A DNA stretch of 56,361 nucleotides from RGIG990 sp045589455 (GCA_045589455.1 JAZNPC010000001.1:1-56361), one strand, 5' to 3'. Numbered from the stretch's first letter, positions 1-9,163 are shown. The notes: generated by a model not told the origin, from the letters alone. Numbers and translations are program-made.

Positions 1-133
1 TAGGCTACGATTTCGCTATCCCTTCTTCTCGCCTATGCCTCGCAACATAAACCTTGGGAGTCGCTATTGGGTTGGTCGGTAACTACCCCCCGTTGGACTT
101 TCACCATAGAACTATGACATGCCCGTCATACAC
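1..133 (-). mobile_element. Group II intron, 5' end (partial, runs off window)
   Basis: Read on the minus strand, the segment starts GTGTATGACGGGCATG at 133. It carries the GGTGAAAGTCC block and later domain I-like text (TTACCGACC, AGCGACTCCC) typical of bacterial group II introns. It starts immediately after the T-run of a Rho-independent terminator (134-169), which is the insertion preference known for class C introns. Only domain I sequence is present; the rest is cut off by the window edge. The 3' end of a similar intron in the same orientation sits at the other end of the window. Class C assignment is inferred from the terminator site. Confidence 0.75.
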
Positions 134-169
134 AAAAAAAGGAGCAAATCATAAAATTTGCTCCTTTTT
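134..169 (-). terminator. Rho-independent terminator, insertion site of the intron
   Basis: The 9-bp stem GGAGCAAAT/ATTTGCTCC (141-149 and 156-164) has a 6-nt loop. It is followed on the minus strand by seven T (134-140) and on the plus strand by five T. It ends the lipoprotein gene at 194-793, and the group II intron begins directly behind the minus-strand T-run. Confidence 0.85.
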
Positions 170-193
170 CTATTTTAATTACAATTGTTTAAC

Positions 194-793
194 TTAGAAA
201 TTCCAAGTTGTTGTAATTACGTTTGAACGACGTCTACCATCTGTGCTCAAAATTAACATAGCAACTTGGCAAGGGTTATTTGCATTCATTCTCCAACCGA
301 GATATTTTCCTGAAATATTATGGAAATTTCTAGATGTACGGCTAGAAGAAATCCAGTCTAGTTTACCACCACGCCATACGCCATCTTTTTCTTTTACAAA
401 GAAGCAGAAATATGCTTTAGTATGATCATCAAAAGAAACACCCCAAGCACTTAAATCTGGATTGTATTTCCAAGAAACATTACCATTTTCTGTTGGAGGC
501 CCACTGATGCTCATGCTTGAGATACTAACTCCTGAATGAGAAGCACTAGAGCCATCGATTCCACCATACACCCACTGTAAGGAACCAAATGAAATTTGAT
601 CAGAGGCTGAAGAGCTTCCTGTTGTTGGTGTTGTATTGTTTCCTTGATTATTAGAAGAGGAAGAGGAAGAATTATCTACACTTGCAGTAGATGTATTCCA
701 AGCTACTGCACTATTTTCAGAGCTTTCACAGCCTGCTGTAACGATAATTGTTGCAATAGCAAGAGATAATAAAGATAATGATTTTTTTGACAT
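194..793 (-). CDS. Lipoprotein of unknown function
   Basis: This is a predicted 199-residue exported lipoprotein. I chose the ATG at 793 rather than a longer upstream start because the product then begins MSKKS, followed by a hydrophobic stretch and the lipobox VTAGC; an AAGG lies 8 nt upstream. After the Cys comes a low-complexity Ser/Asn/Thr linker (about residues 25-70), then a globular C-terminal half rich in Trp, Phe and Tyr with the segments WRGGKLDWISSSRTSR and YLGWRMN. I do not recognise the family. The linker suggests a domain displayed away from the membrane. The gene stands alone between a terminator and the oxidoreductase gene. Confidence 0.75.
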   Translation of the reverse strand: MSKKSLSLLSLAIATIIVTAGCESSENSAVAWNTSTASVDNSSSSSSNNQGNNTTPTTGSSSASDQISFGSLQWVYGGIDGSSASHSGVSISSMSISGPPTENGNVSWKYNPDLSAWGVSFDDHTKAYFCFFVKEKDGVWRGGKLDWISSSRTSRNFHNISGKYLGWRMNANNPCQVAMLILSTDGRRRSNVITTTWNF

Positions 794-908
794 TTTTAAC
801 CTTAATTTATTTTTGAACCTTTTCGATTTTGATGTTCGAAAGTATACAATAAAGCAATGAACAAAACAAGACCAAAATGCCAATTTTTAATAAAATTTCA
901 TATTAAAA

Positions 909-950
909 TGAAAAGTGGTGACATTAATATAATAATGCCACCACTTTTAT
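909..950 (-). terminator. Terminator after the Gfo/Idh/MocA gene
   Basis: A long inverted repeat pairs AAAAGTGGTG (911-920) with CACCACTTTT, extended inward by CATTA/TAATG around a short AT loop. It lies 20 nt beyond the oxidoreductase stop codon and has T-rich flanks on both strands, so it may work in both directions. Confidence 0.7.
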
Positions 951-968
951 CCTTTAAAATTTTATTAC

Positions 969-2015
969 TTATTCAAAATCAACAACTTGTTGCTTTTCTG
1001 CAGATTCAAAAATTGCTTCCATGAGTTTAAATACTCGCATAACTTGCTCTGGCTTTACAATCTGTTCTGCTTTGCCTTCAATTACTGCCATAACGTTCTT
1101 ATAGAAATCATGAATATCTCCATAGACTGGCTGTAAAGGATCCTCGTGAATTGTATCTTCTGTACGAGGAGCCATTGTCTTAGTTAAACCAGCAGCTGTA
1201 CGGATAGGTACTGCATCATTTTTACTCCAATCTGTGATGCGAACCATCTTTCCCTTACATCCCCACTCTACAATTGCTGTGCCGTCACGACCGAGCACAT
1301 ACCAACGAGGTAGATTGATAAAATTACTTGTTCCCACCTCTATTAAGGCACGAATTCCATTTTCAAATGTTAATTCTGTTGTAAAACCATCGTCTACAAG
1401 TTCATTAGTTACATGAGACATAGAAGCATAAACCTTCTTTAGCTTGCCTGGTATCATTAGAAGAATTTGATCAAGAAGATGAACACCCCAATCTAGTACC
1501 ATACCGCCACCATGCTCTTTCTCTTGGCGCCAGTCACCAGGAATACCACGTGAACCATGTACGCGGGACTCTATGCGGAAGGTATCTCCCAACATTTTTT
1601 CATCAAAAATCTTCTTTACGGTTAGAAAATCCTCATCCCAACGACGATTTTGGTGAACAACAAAAACCTTACCAGTTTCCTTTGCAACAGCAATCATCTC
1701 TGCAAGCTCAACGGAAGACATTGCCACAGGCTTTTCACACACAACATTTTTCCCTGCGCGAAGTGCTTTTACCACAACATCATGATGCACATCATTTGGT
1801 GTGGAGCAAAGGACAATATCAACCTTTGGGTCTGCTAGAACCTCCTCAAAACTTCCATATGCATACAAACCATTATCTCTTGCAAATTGCTGGCGTTCCT
1901 CTTTAATATCAAAAGCACCACAAACTGAAATATTGTCTATTTCCGCAATTGTTTCTCTATGCCAGTTTCCCATTCCTCCTAGGCCAACAATAGCAAGATT
2001 AAATTGTCTTTCCAT
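969..2015 (-). CDS. Gfo/Idh/MocA-family oxidoreductase
   Basis: A 348-residue NAD(P)-dependent dehydrogenase of the Gfo/Idh/MocA family, which typically oxidises or epimerises sugars and inositols. The N-terminal Rossmann fold shows AIVGLGGMGNWH, and the family lysine motif appears as CEKPVAMS about 90 residues later. The C-terminal half is the usual alpha/beta substrate domain with GGGMVLDWGVHLLD. A TTG at 2021 could extend the protein by two residues, but AGGAG at 2025-2029 is spaced 9 nt from the ATG at 2015 and only 3 nt from the TTG, so I use the ATG. The substrate cannot be told from sequence. The gene is divergent from thrC. Confidence 0.9.
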   Translation of the reverse strand: MERQFNLAIVGLGGMGNWHRETIAEIDNISVCGAFDIKEERQQFARDNGLYAYGSFEEVLADPKVDIVLCSTPNDVHHDVVVKALRAGKNVVCEKPVAMSSVELAEMIAVAKETGKVFVVHQNRRWDEDFLTVKKIFDEKMLGDTFRIESRVHGSRGIPGDWRQEKEHGGGMVLDWGVHLLDQILLMIPGKLKKVYASMSHVTNELVDDGFTTELTFENGIRALIEVGTSNFINLPRWYVLGRDGTAIVEWGCKGKMVRITDWSKNDAVPIRTAAGLTKTMAPRTEDTIHEDPLQPVYGDIHDFYKNVMAVIEGKAEQIVKPEQVMRVFKLMEAIFESAEKQQVVDFE

Positions 2016-2225
2016 ACTCAAATTCTCCTAAACATTGTTAAAACACAACAAATATGCTTATTTTTTGAATATTTTACTCCACTTTTACCCATCAATTCAA
2101 GCATATTAATAAAAAAAAGAACGAAAATTAAGCCATGATTAAAGCATTATAAAACTTATTTTCATAAATTTTGCAACTGTTGAATCATTCAACCAAGTAT
2201 TTAGCTCATTTCAACTATAAAACAA

Positions 2226-2260
2226 TATTGCGCGTAAAACCAAATTTATGGTAGTATATA
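2226..2260 (+). promoter_or_regulatory. Possible promoter of thrC
   Basis: In the divergent region upstream of thrC I see TTGCGC, an 18-nt spacer and TAGTAT preceded by TGG (extended -10 style). The -35 is a poor match, so the assignment is weak. No riboswitch-like or leader-peptide attenuator structure was noticed in the 285-bp divergent region. Confidence 0.35.
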
Positions 2261-2300
2261 TTAATTGTTTAGACAACTAACCTTATAAAGTGAATTTAAA

Positions 2301-3680
2301 ATGAAATATATTAGTACCCGCGGAGGAACCGCACCAATCACATTTTCTGAAGCTGTTATGACTGGACTAGCTCGTGATGGCGGACTTATGCTTCCTGAAG
2401 AATTTCCCAATATCAAAGATAAGCTTACCGCATGGGCAGAGCTTTCATATACTGAGCTAGCTTATGAAATAATGAAGCTTTATGCAGATGATTTAACAGA
2501 GCAAGAGTTACGCACAGTAATTGAAAAGAGCTATTCAACCTTCCGTCATCCAGAAACAACACCAACAAAGAAGGTTGGCCCTGTATATGTTCTTGAGCTT
2601 TTCCATGGCCCAACATTTGCATTCAAGGATGTGGCACTTCAATTCCTTGGCAACATGTTTGAGCTTATTCTTAATAAAACTGGCGCAAAGTTGAACATCA
2701 TTGCGGCAACCTCTGGAGATACAGGTTCTGCAGCTATTCATGGTGTTCGTGGCCGCAAAGGAATAAACATTTTTGTTATGCATCCTAATGGTCGTGTAAG
2801 CGCAGTTCAAGAGCTACAAATGACATCTGTTACTGACGACAATGTATATAACATTGCGGTAGATGGAACCTTTGATGATGCTCAAGCTATTGTAAAAACA
2901 CTTTTTGGTGATTTAGCTTTCAAGGACAAGTATTGCCTTGGCGCTGTTAACTCTATCAACTGGGCTCGCGTGCTTGCACAGGTGGTTTACTACTTCTATG
3001 CTGGCTTAAAGGTAATGAAAGAAACGGGCTCAGAGAAGGTGTCATTTAGTGTGCCTACTGGTAATTTCGGTGATATTTTTGCCGGCTATGTTGCACACCT
3101 AATGGGTCTACCAATTGACAAGCTAATTCTTGCAACAAACGAAAATGATATTCTTTCTCGTTTCTTCAACACGGGTATTTACAATGTTGAAGGTGTACAC
3201 CCAACAATTAGTCCATCTATGGATATTCAGGTTGCATCCAACTTTGAGCGTTGGTTATACCTACATGCTGGACGCAACTCAGAACAGCTATGTGCATGGA
3301 TGCAGCAATTTAAGGAAACAAAGTCTTTAACAATTGGTGACCCAGACGAGCTTGATGAGGTCATGATTGCTGGCAAAGCAGACACAGCAAAAACTCTTGC
3401 AACAATTAAGCGCTTCTACGAGGAAAGCAATTATGTTTTAGATCCTCACACAGCAGTTGGTGTAAGCGTTGCATTGGATAAGGCTCCTAAGACACCAGTA
3501 ATTTGCTTGGCAACAGCGCACCCAGCTAAATTCCCAGATGCAATTAAGGACGCAACTGGTGAATCTAACCTAGCTACTGCTCCAGAAATTGAAGCACTAA
3601 AGGGTAAACCAACACGCAAATTTAATCTTGCAGCAGATGCAGGAGTCGTCGCAGCTTTCGTTATTGAAAAACTTCAGTAA
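2301..3680 (+). CDS. thrC: Threonine synthase
   Basis: A 459-residue PLP enzyme that converts O-phosphohomoserine to threonine, the last step of threonine synthesis. The N-terminus MKYISTRGG is typical of the long (bacterial/yeast-type) threonine synthases. The PLP lysine is K109 in GPTFAFKDVALQFLGN. The phosphate-binding region ATSGDTGSAA and the catalytic-domain text SVPTGNFGDIFAGY are intact. Length is normal for the family. Homoserine dehydrogenase and kinase genes are not in the window. The next gene starts 40 bp downstream, so co-transcription with the secretion ATPase is possible but functionally unexplained. Confidence 0.96.
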   Translation: MKYISTRGGTAPITFSEAVMTGLARDGGLMLPEEFPNIKDKLTAWAELSYTELAYEIMKLYADDLTEQELRTVIEKSYSTFRHPETTPTKKVGPVYVLELFHGPTFAFKDVALQFLGNMFELILNKTGAKLNIIAATSGDTGSAAIHGVRGRKGINIFVMHPNGRVSAVQELQMTSVTDDNVYNIAVDGTFDDAQAIVKTLFGDLAFKDKYCLGAVNSINWARVLAQVVYYFYAGLKVMKETGSEKVSFSVPTGNFGDIFAGYVAHLMGLPIDKLILATNENDILSRFFNTGIYNVEGVHPTISPSMDIQVASNFERWLYLHAGRNSEQLCAWMQQFKETKSLTIGDPDELDEVMIAGKADTAKTLATIKRFYEESNYVLDPHTAVGVSVALDKAPKTPVICLATAHPAKFPDAIKDATGESNLATAPEIEALKGKPTRKFNLAADAGVVAAFVIEKLQ

Positions 3681-3720
3681 TCTCAGATTCAATTAAAACA
3701 AAACCCGAAAGAACAATTGT

Positions 3721-5433
3721 ATGCGCCAAATAGACGAAGAAATTCTTAGCTACATAAGCGAAACAAAGCTTTTTAACGATGTTGAACTTGATCGTTTAAG
3801 AGCAGAGGATGTAACTGATGATGCTAATATTACTGCAGCGATTGTACGTATGGGACTTGCTGGAGAAGAAGATTATTTAAAAAAACTAGCTAATGTTCTT
3901 GGATTAGAATATATCGATGTTTCAGAAATCAAGGAAATTGATTCTAATATCGTTAATACCATTCAACCAGGAACCGCTTTTCAATACAACACCGTACCTA
4001 TTGCTTTTGATGGAAATATTTTAACAATTGCAATATCTGATCCATTCTCTGCAACAGAGTTAGAGGATTGTTTGCGTGTTGCTACTGGCTACAACATCAA
4101 TACTGTACTTTGCGTTTCTGAAAAAATCACGAAGCAATCACAACGCTACTATGGTGTTGGTGGTGACACATTGGCAAAGATGATTCAGGAAGGCCGCTAC
4201 GACGCTGATTCAATTGATACAATGAGTCGCCACGACTTAAACTCTATTGATTCAGAAGAGGCAAGTATTGTTAAGTTTGTGAACCAAGTTATTGGAGAAG
4301 CAGATCGCCAAGGAGCTACTGATATTCACGTAGAGCCAATGGAGCATGAACTACGCATTCGCTACAGAATTGATGGTATGCTACACAAAATTGATGTGGC
4401 ACCTCAGCTACATAAGCTCCAGTCCGCAATTATCTCTCGTATCAAGGTTATGGCCAACCTAGATATTGCAGAAAAGCGTCTTCCTATGGACGGACGAATT
4501 GGTATTCATGTCAACCGCAAGGATATTGATATTCGTGTATCGACCTGCCCAACCATCTATGGTGAAAGTATAAGCTTACGCTTGCTACAAAAGGGCGGTG
4601 GCATTGTTCGTATGGAGCAATTAGGATTGAATGAACGCGATGCAGATGTAATCACTCGCGCAATTCATCGTCCGAATGGCATTGTACTAGTTACAGGACC
4701 AACTGGTTCAGGTAAATCAACTTCTCTTTATGCATTCTTGCATGAGATTAACACAGTTGACAAGCGTATTCTAACTGCCGAAGAGCCTGTTGAATATGAG
4801 ATGCCAGGCATTAACCAGGTGCTTGTTAAGCCAGACATTGGTCTAACCTTTGCAAATGTGTTGCGTTCATTCTTGCGTCAAGACCCTGACATTATGATGG
4901 TGGGAGAAATTCGTGACCGCGAAACAGCAGAAATTGCTATTAATGCATCTCTTACTGGTCACTTAGTTTTTTCAACACTTCACACTAATGATGCAGCCGG
5001 TGCGTTCGCTCGATTAATTGATATGAATGTAGAGCCATTCCTTGTTGCTTCATCAGTTGCTGCAGTTCTTGCACAACGTTTGTTGCGTAGACTTTGCCCA
5101 ATATGTAAAGCGCCAACGGAAGCAGACCCACAACTACTACGTGCAATGCACCTTGATCCAGAGCTATTTAAGAACAAGGTTATTCATCATGTAGCAGGAT
5201 GTCCACAATGCGGCAAATCAGGCTATAAGGGTCGTGGTGCTATTTTTGAAGTTCTCAATGTTACAGACGCTCTCCGCCAACTAATCACTGAGCACCGTCC
5301 ATCATCTATTATCAAGGCAAAGGCCATAGAGGAAGGCATGACAACTCTACGTGATGATGGCTGGAACAAGGTATTTAACGGCTTCACAACTATTGAAGAG
5401 GTTCTTCGTGTAACAGAAGACCAAGAAGCATAA
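3721..5433 (+). CDS. gspE: GspE/PilB-family secretion or pilus ATPase
   Basis: A 570-residue hexameric traffic ATPase that powers pseudopilus (type II secretion) or type IV pilus assembly at the inner membrane. It has an N-terminal MshEN-type domain (about 1-150), then the catalytic core with Walker A GPTGSGKST (326-334), the Asp box DPDIMMVGEIRD and the His box GHLVFSTLHTNDA. The tetracysteine zinc motif is split as CPIC (about 458-461) and CPQC (about 495-498), as in GspE and PilB. A GspG pseudopilin is encoded 35 kb away at 40976-41404, which favours type II secretion, but no other gsp or pil gene is adjacent. The choice between GspE and PilB is therefore open. Confidence 0.88.
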   Translation: MRQIDEEILSYISETKLFNDVELDRLRAEDVTDDANITAAIVRMGLAGEEDYLKKLANVLGLEYIDVSEIKEIDSNIVNTIQPGTAFQYNTVPIAFDGNILTIAISDPFSATELEDCLRVATGYNINTVLCVSEKITKQSQRYYGVGGDTLAKMIQEGRYDADSIDTMSRHDLNSIDSEEASIVKFVNQVIGEADRQGATDIHVEPMEHELRIRYRIDGMLHKIDVAPQLHKLQSAIISRIKVMANLDIAEKRLPMDGRIGIHVNRKDIDIRVSTCPTIYGESISLRLLQKGGGIVRMEQLGLNERDADVITRAIHRPNGIVLVTGPTGSGKSTSLYAFLHEINTVDKRILTAEEPVEYEMPGINQVLVKPDIGLTFANVLRSFLRQDPDIMMVGEIRDRETAEIAINASLTGHLVFSTLHTNDAAGAFARLIDMNVEPFLVASSVAAVLAQRLLRRLCPICKAPTEADPQLLRAMHLDPELFKNKVIHHVAGCPQCGKSGYKGRGAIFEVLNVTDALRQLITEHRPSSIIKAKAIEEGMTTLRDDGWNKVFNGFTTIEEVLRVTEDQEA

Positions 5434-5511
5434 AGCATGGTGCTAATTTTAGCTTACACTAAACAAATTTTATAAAATATTTTTTAAAAGACAAAAGGAG
5501 CATAGACCAAT

Positions 5512-5979
5512 ATGGACAACTGCATTTTTTGTAAAATAATCAAGGGCGAAATTCCTTCTACAAAGGTTTATGAGAGCGACCGCGTAATTGCCTTTATGGA
5601 TATCAATCCAATTGAAAAAGGGCACATGCTCATCGTACCAAAGCAGCACTGGAAAAATCTTGCCGAAGTAAAGCTAGACACAGAGAAAGAGATTGAGGTT
5701 TACGAGGAGTTAATGTACATAGTACGAGTAGCAGCAAAGGCTGTTATTTCAGCTGGCTTTGCAGATGGAGCAAACATTCTTCAGTGCAACAATGCTTGTG
5801 CGGGACAAACCGTTGACCACCTACATTTCCATGTAATTCCTCGCTATGGTTCAGAGCTTGCAGCTGTACCAGCATTTGCTTCTGGTGCTGCAAAATATGA
5901 AGATGGAGAAGCAGCTAAGCTAGCAAAGAAGCTTGCTGATGCTGTTGCTGCCATCGTTAAAGAAGAGGAATTGCTCTAA
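5512..5979 (+). CDS. HIT-family nucleotide hydrolase
   Basis: A 155-residue histidine-triad protein. The N-terminus CIFCKIIKGEIPSTKVYES is classical for the HINT/HIT branch, and the active site HLHFHVIPRYG (His residues near 103-107) fits HxHxHxx. Such proteins hydrolyse purine nucleoside phosphoramidates or dinucleoside polyphosphates in the cytoplasm. A GGAG lies 11 nt before the ATG. Its stop codon overlaps the start of the next gene by one base (TAATG), so the two are very likely translated together. Confidence 0.92.
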   Translation: MDNCIFCKIIKGEIPSTKVYESDRVIAFMDINPIEKGHMLIVPKQHWKNLAEVKLDTEKEIEVYEELMYIVRVAAKAVISAGFADGANILQCNNACAGQTVDHLHFHVIPRYGSELAAVPAFASGAAKYEDGEAAKLAKKLADAVAAIVKEEELL

Positions 5980-6374
5980 TGAACGACCAAAGCTTTGATG
6001 AGGCTATTTTCCGCATTGTGAAAAACGGAAAAAATCAACATCTAAATCCTCTTGCATTTTACTTTTTGAGAGATGCTCTTGATGCTGCAACACTGAAGCA
6101 TAAAAAGGATTTAGAAAATAAGCATTTCTCTGGTGCAGAGCTCTCTTTCGCAATAGCAGAATATGCGTTAGAAGCTTATGGTCATTTAGCCTTCCATGTG
6201 TTATCACGCTGGGGAATCACAAAAACAGATGATTTTGGTATTATTGTTTATGCATTGATTAATGAAGGTGTTTTTGGTAAAACCGCAGAAGACAAGCAAA
6301 GTGATTTTGACAATGTCTTTGATTTAAAGGAGCAACTTTATAATCCTCTGTTCCCAAACACTATATCGAAATAA
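5979..6374 (+). CDS. Minf_1886/TIGR04138-type conserved protein of PVC bacteria
   Basis: A 131-residue protein of unknown function. The N-terminal FDEAIFRIVKNG, central YFLRDALDAAT and C-terminal LSRWGITKTDDFGIIVYALI match my memory of a small family restricted to Planctomycetes and Verrucomicrobia (Minf_1886, TIGR04138). It has no signal peptide or membrane segment, so it should be cytoplasmic. It is coupled to the HIT gene by a TAATG overlap, which is the best clue to function available. This identification rests on pattern memory rather than a search. Confidence 0.75.
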   Translation: MNDQSFDEAIFRIVKNGKNQHLNPLAFYFLRDALDAATLKHKKDLENKHFSGAELSFAIAEYALEAYGHLAFHVLSRWGITKTDDFGIIVYALINEGVFGKTAEDKQSDFDNVFDLKEQLYNPLFPNTISK

Positions 6375-6419
6375 GAAACGTTTTCTAAATTATTCACACA
6401 AACCAAGAAAGAAACTATT

Positions 6420-7235
6420 ATGAAAAATAAAACTCACATTTTTGCTGCTTTCGCATGTCTTTTTGCTAGTGCAACTATTTCAATGGCAAATGAAGCTGCT
6501 AGCGCATCTGCAGGTGCAACAACTCTAATGGCTGATCAATCAGCTCTTAGCGAACAAAAAAATTGGGAAACCAAGATTAGTTTTGGCTATGAATTTAACG
6601 ATGGCAATACTGAAAGCGAAAGTTTTTCTGGTGCTATTTCAACAGAGAAAAATATTGGCGTTTGGAGACTTGATGCCAAAGCAGAAGGTTCTTATAAAGA
6701 AAATTCAACAAGAAATGCTGATGGTAAAAAGGTTGATGAGCAAACAGAAGGAAATGCAAAGATTAAGGCTGATTTAAAGCGTCTATTTGGTAGCTTTTTC
6801 ATTTATGCTGGTGAAGAGATATCTCACGATGCGATTTCAGATATAAAATATAGAAGTATTACTAGCCTTGGCGTTGGCGTATTCCTTTGGGATGAACCAG
6901 ATTTTCGCTTCCCTATTTCTCTTGGTCTAGCATATGTAACAGAAGAAGCTCCTGAATCTGACGATTATCTTGCTCTTCGTTTTACAGAAGAAACAACATG
7001 GCAAGTAAATGCTAATTTAAAGCTATGGCAGAAATTTGAATTCATACCTGAGGTTTCAGAGTTTGATAACATCCTTATAAATGGTGAAATTGGCGGAGAA
7101 ACAAAGCTAACAGAAACTCTTTCACTATCAATCAAATACGTTATTGAATATGATGCTGAACCAGGCATGGACGGTGATTCAGAATTAGAGAAAACCGACT
7201 CAAAGTTTATAACACAAATTAATTATACTTTCTAA
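6420..7235 (+). CDS. DUF481-family outer-membrane protein
   Basis: A 271-residue exported protein with a signal peptide (about 1-23, ending ISMANEA) followed by amphipathic beta strands. The middle motifs (SFGYEFNDGNTESESFSGA, INGEIGGETKLTETLSLS) and the final aromatic residue in QINYTF fit the DUF481 barrel family, related to the salt-induced E. coli protein YdiY. Its role is unknown; it is probably a small outer-membrane barrel. The ATG is preceded by AAGAAAGAAA instead of a clear Shine-Dalgarno. A terminator follows at 7262-7304. Confidence 0.8.
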   Translation: MKNKTHIFAAFACLFASATISMANEAASASAGATTLMADQSALSEQKNWETKISFGYEFNDGNTESESFSGAISTEKNIGVWRLDAKAEGSYKENSTRNADGKKVDEQTEGNAKIKADLKRLFGSFFIYAGEEISHDAISDIKYRSITSLGVGVFLWDEPDFRFPISLGLAYVTEEAPESDDYLALRFTEETTWQVNANLKLWQKFEFIPEVSEFDNILINGEIGGETKLTETLSLSIKYVIEYDAEPGMDGDSELEKTDSKFITQINYTF

Positions 7236-7261
7236 AGTCAATTCTCTTGAATATATAAAGA

Positions 7262-7304
7262 AAAAGAGCTGCAACAAAACAACAAGTTTTGAAGCAGCTC
7301 TTTT
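7262..7304 (+). terminator. Terminator after the DUF481 gene
   Basis: The stem AGAGCTGC/GCAGCTCT has an inner AAAAC/GTTTT pairing and is followed by TTTT on the plus strand. It stands between the convergent DUF481 and LRR genes. Confidence 0.75.
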
Positions 7305-7346
7305 AGTTTATAAATAACTCTTTGCTATGCTACATAAATTAGAGTT

Positions 7347-8294
7347 CTAAAAAATAAACTTAATGCGTTTGTCTGCAAATCGTTGATTAAGTTCTTGCTT
7401 TCTATCGTATTCTAAATCACAATTATCCATAACTAGAGTTGTCAATTTTGGCATTTCTACAACTCTATCTGGTATGTCTTTAATCGGATTTCCATACAAG
7501 TCAATTCGTGTTAAATTAGGCATATCGCATAGCCATTCTGGAAATTCAGTAATTTGATTATTTCCAAGGCTTAGTTCCTCAAGGCTTGTCATATGTCTAA
7601 TAACTTCTGGAACCTCTGTAAATTTATTTCCATTTAGATATAATCGCTTTATGTTCTTTAATAGTCTAAAATCTGATGGCAAGGAAGATAGGTTATTGTT
7701 ATTTAATCTTAACCAAATGAGGGATTCTACACCAGAAAATCCTTCTGGTAATGCTTCTATCTGATTCCTATCCAAATTTATATAGGTAAGCTTCTTTAAA
7801 GAATAAAAGCTAGGATCTAAACCACCAACACTATTAGTTAAGCCGCAAATTCTATTGTCAGACAAGTATAGAGTTGTTAAGTTTCGTGCAGAAGCGATTT
7901 CTTTGGGTATTGTTTGCAATCCACAAGCTGCCAAATCCAAATAAAATAGTTTTTTTCCAACATGCTCTATCATTTCAAAATCTGCTTCTTGTAAAACATG
8001 ACCACGCAAAGATAGCTTTTCTACACATGGGTATGCCACTTGTACTAAATTTGAAACAACAGGCTTATCCCCACCGTTTGTAGCACTTAAATTAATAAAT
8101 TCTACTTTATTGGCCTGCTCTATTGTTGACGCTTCAGATGTTGTTGTAATAAATCTTCGAGGAGCAGATTGCTGGAAAGAACATCCAACCAAGGCAAAAA
8201 CAAACCCCAAAATTACAATTTTTGCATTTTTTTTGACTTTTAGAGCACTTTTAAACATAAAAAAACTTGAGAATATTTTAAAATAAGGTAACAT
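7347..8294 (-). CDS. Leucine-rich-repeat lipoprotein
   Basis: A 315-residue protein with an N-terminal membrane signal ending in the lipobox FALVGC (Cys near residue 38). A leucine-rich-repeat solenoid follows from about residue 95 to the end. Roughly eight repeats of 22-24 residues are visible, for example LTTLYLSDNRICGL, LIWLRLNNNNLSSLPSDF, IKRLYLNGNKFTEVPEVI and LEELSLGNNQITEFPEWL, following LxxLxLxxNxLxxLP. The likely role is protein binding at the cell envelope. The start at 8294 has AAGGA 12 nt upstream; an internal Met at 8258 would also give a usable signal peptide. The gene is divergent from the barrel gene at 8384. Confidence 0.82.
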   Translation of the reverse strand: MLPYFKIFSSFFMFKSALKVKKNAKIVILGFVFALVGCSFQQSAPRRFITTTSEASTIEQANKVEFINLSATNGGDKPVVSNLVQVAYPCVEKLSLRGHVLQEADFEMIEHVGKKLFYLDLAACGLQTIPKEIASARNLTTLYLSDNRICGLTNSVGGLDPSFYSLKKLTYINLDRNQIEALPEGFSGVESLIWLRLNNNNLSSLPSDFRLLKNIKRLYLNGNKFTEVPEVIRHMTSLEELSLGNNQITEFPEWLCDMPNLTRIDLYGNPIKDIPDRVVEMPKLTTLVMDNCDLEYDRKQELNQRFADKRIKFIF

Positions 8295-8383
8295 AATAAG
8301 TAATCCTTAAGGGTAATTAGGCTTTTTATGCCAACATTATACTCAATTCGTAGGTTTTTATCAACACTCAAGGAAATATAAAA

Positions 8384-9121
8384 ATGAAAATAACATCAAA
8401 AATCATTGCTGCTCTAGCAATTACTGCTGCATTTACTTCTGCTTCATTAGCTGGTGTTTCTGTAACTCGCGATACAGATATCAAAGATTTTGCAATAAAT
8501 TCTGTTGATGGTAGTGCTTTCCACTTTGGTGTACATGTTGAAGGTGGCACATACGGAATGGAATATAAAGGAAGAGACGTAGATATTGATGCTAGTCGCT
8601 ATGTTGGTTTCCTAGGATACGATATAAGCCGTTCTGTAACCCTATTTGCTACAATGGGTACAATGGTTTCTGAGACTGATGGTGCAGCACCATATTCATT
8701 TAATAGTGACAACAATAGCTCTTTCACATTTGGCTTTGGTGTAATGGCAAATCTAATTGATGCAAATCAGTTTGAGTTCTTATCAACAATTTCTCGCTAT
8801 CGCGTACAAGCAGAAGCAGAAGTATATTTCGCTGATTTTGAAGATTACAGTTGGACAGAATTTGATGCTGCAATTACATTCCAGCTTCACAACGAGGATG
8901 CAGGAAATCACTTCCAGGTACTACCTAATGAATACGCTCTTTTCGCAGGTCCATGTGTATCCATAGTTTCTTGTGACGATCTTGATCAAGCAAGTGGAGG
9001 CATGTTTGGTATTAAGGGTGGTGTTTCTCTAATATTCACAGGCAACACATATCTAACAGGCGGCTTTGAGTATTATGGCGACACATCACTATACTATGGA
9101 ACTATTGGCGTACGCTTCTAA
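8384..9121 (+). CDS. Predicted outer-membrane beta-barrel protein
   Basis: A 245-residue exported protein with a clear signal peptide (1-23, cut near SLAGV). The mature part is made of short alternating strands with many Gly and aromatic residues and ends GTIGVRF, the terminal Phe signature used by BAM substrates. Its size suits an 8-10-stranded barrel. I do not recognise a specific family, and a porin or OmpA-like barrel role is only inferred. Two Cys (CVSIVSCDD) could form an extracellular disulphide. AAGGAAA lies upstream of the ATG. It is transcribed alone, with a hairpin terminator downstream. Confidence 0.75.
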   Translation: MKITSKIIAALAITAAFTSASLAGVSVTRDTDIKDFAINSVDGSAFHFGVHVEGGTYGMEYKGRDVDIDASRYVGFLGYDISRSVTLFATMGTMVSETDGAAPYSFNSDNNSSFTFGFGVMANLIDANQFEFLSTISRYRVQAEAEVYFADFEDYSWTEFDAAITFQLHNEDAGNHFQVLPNEYALFAGPCVSIVSCDDLDQASGGMFGIKGGVSLIFTGNTYLTGGFEYYGDTSLYYGTIGVRF

Positions 9122-9163
9122 CATACTTAGGAAAATTAGGGGAAACCCAAATTAATCATTTAT

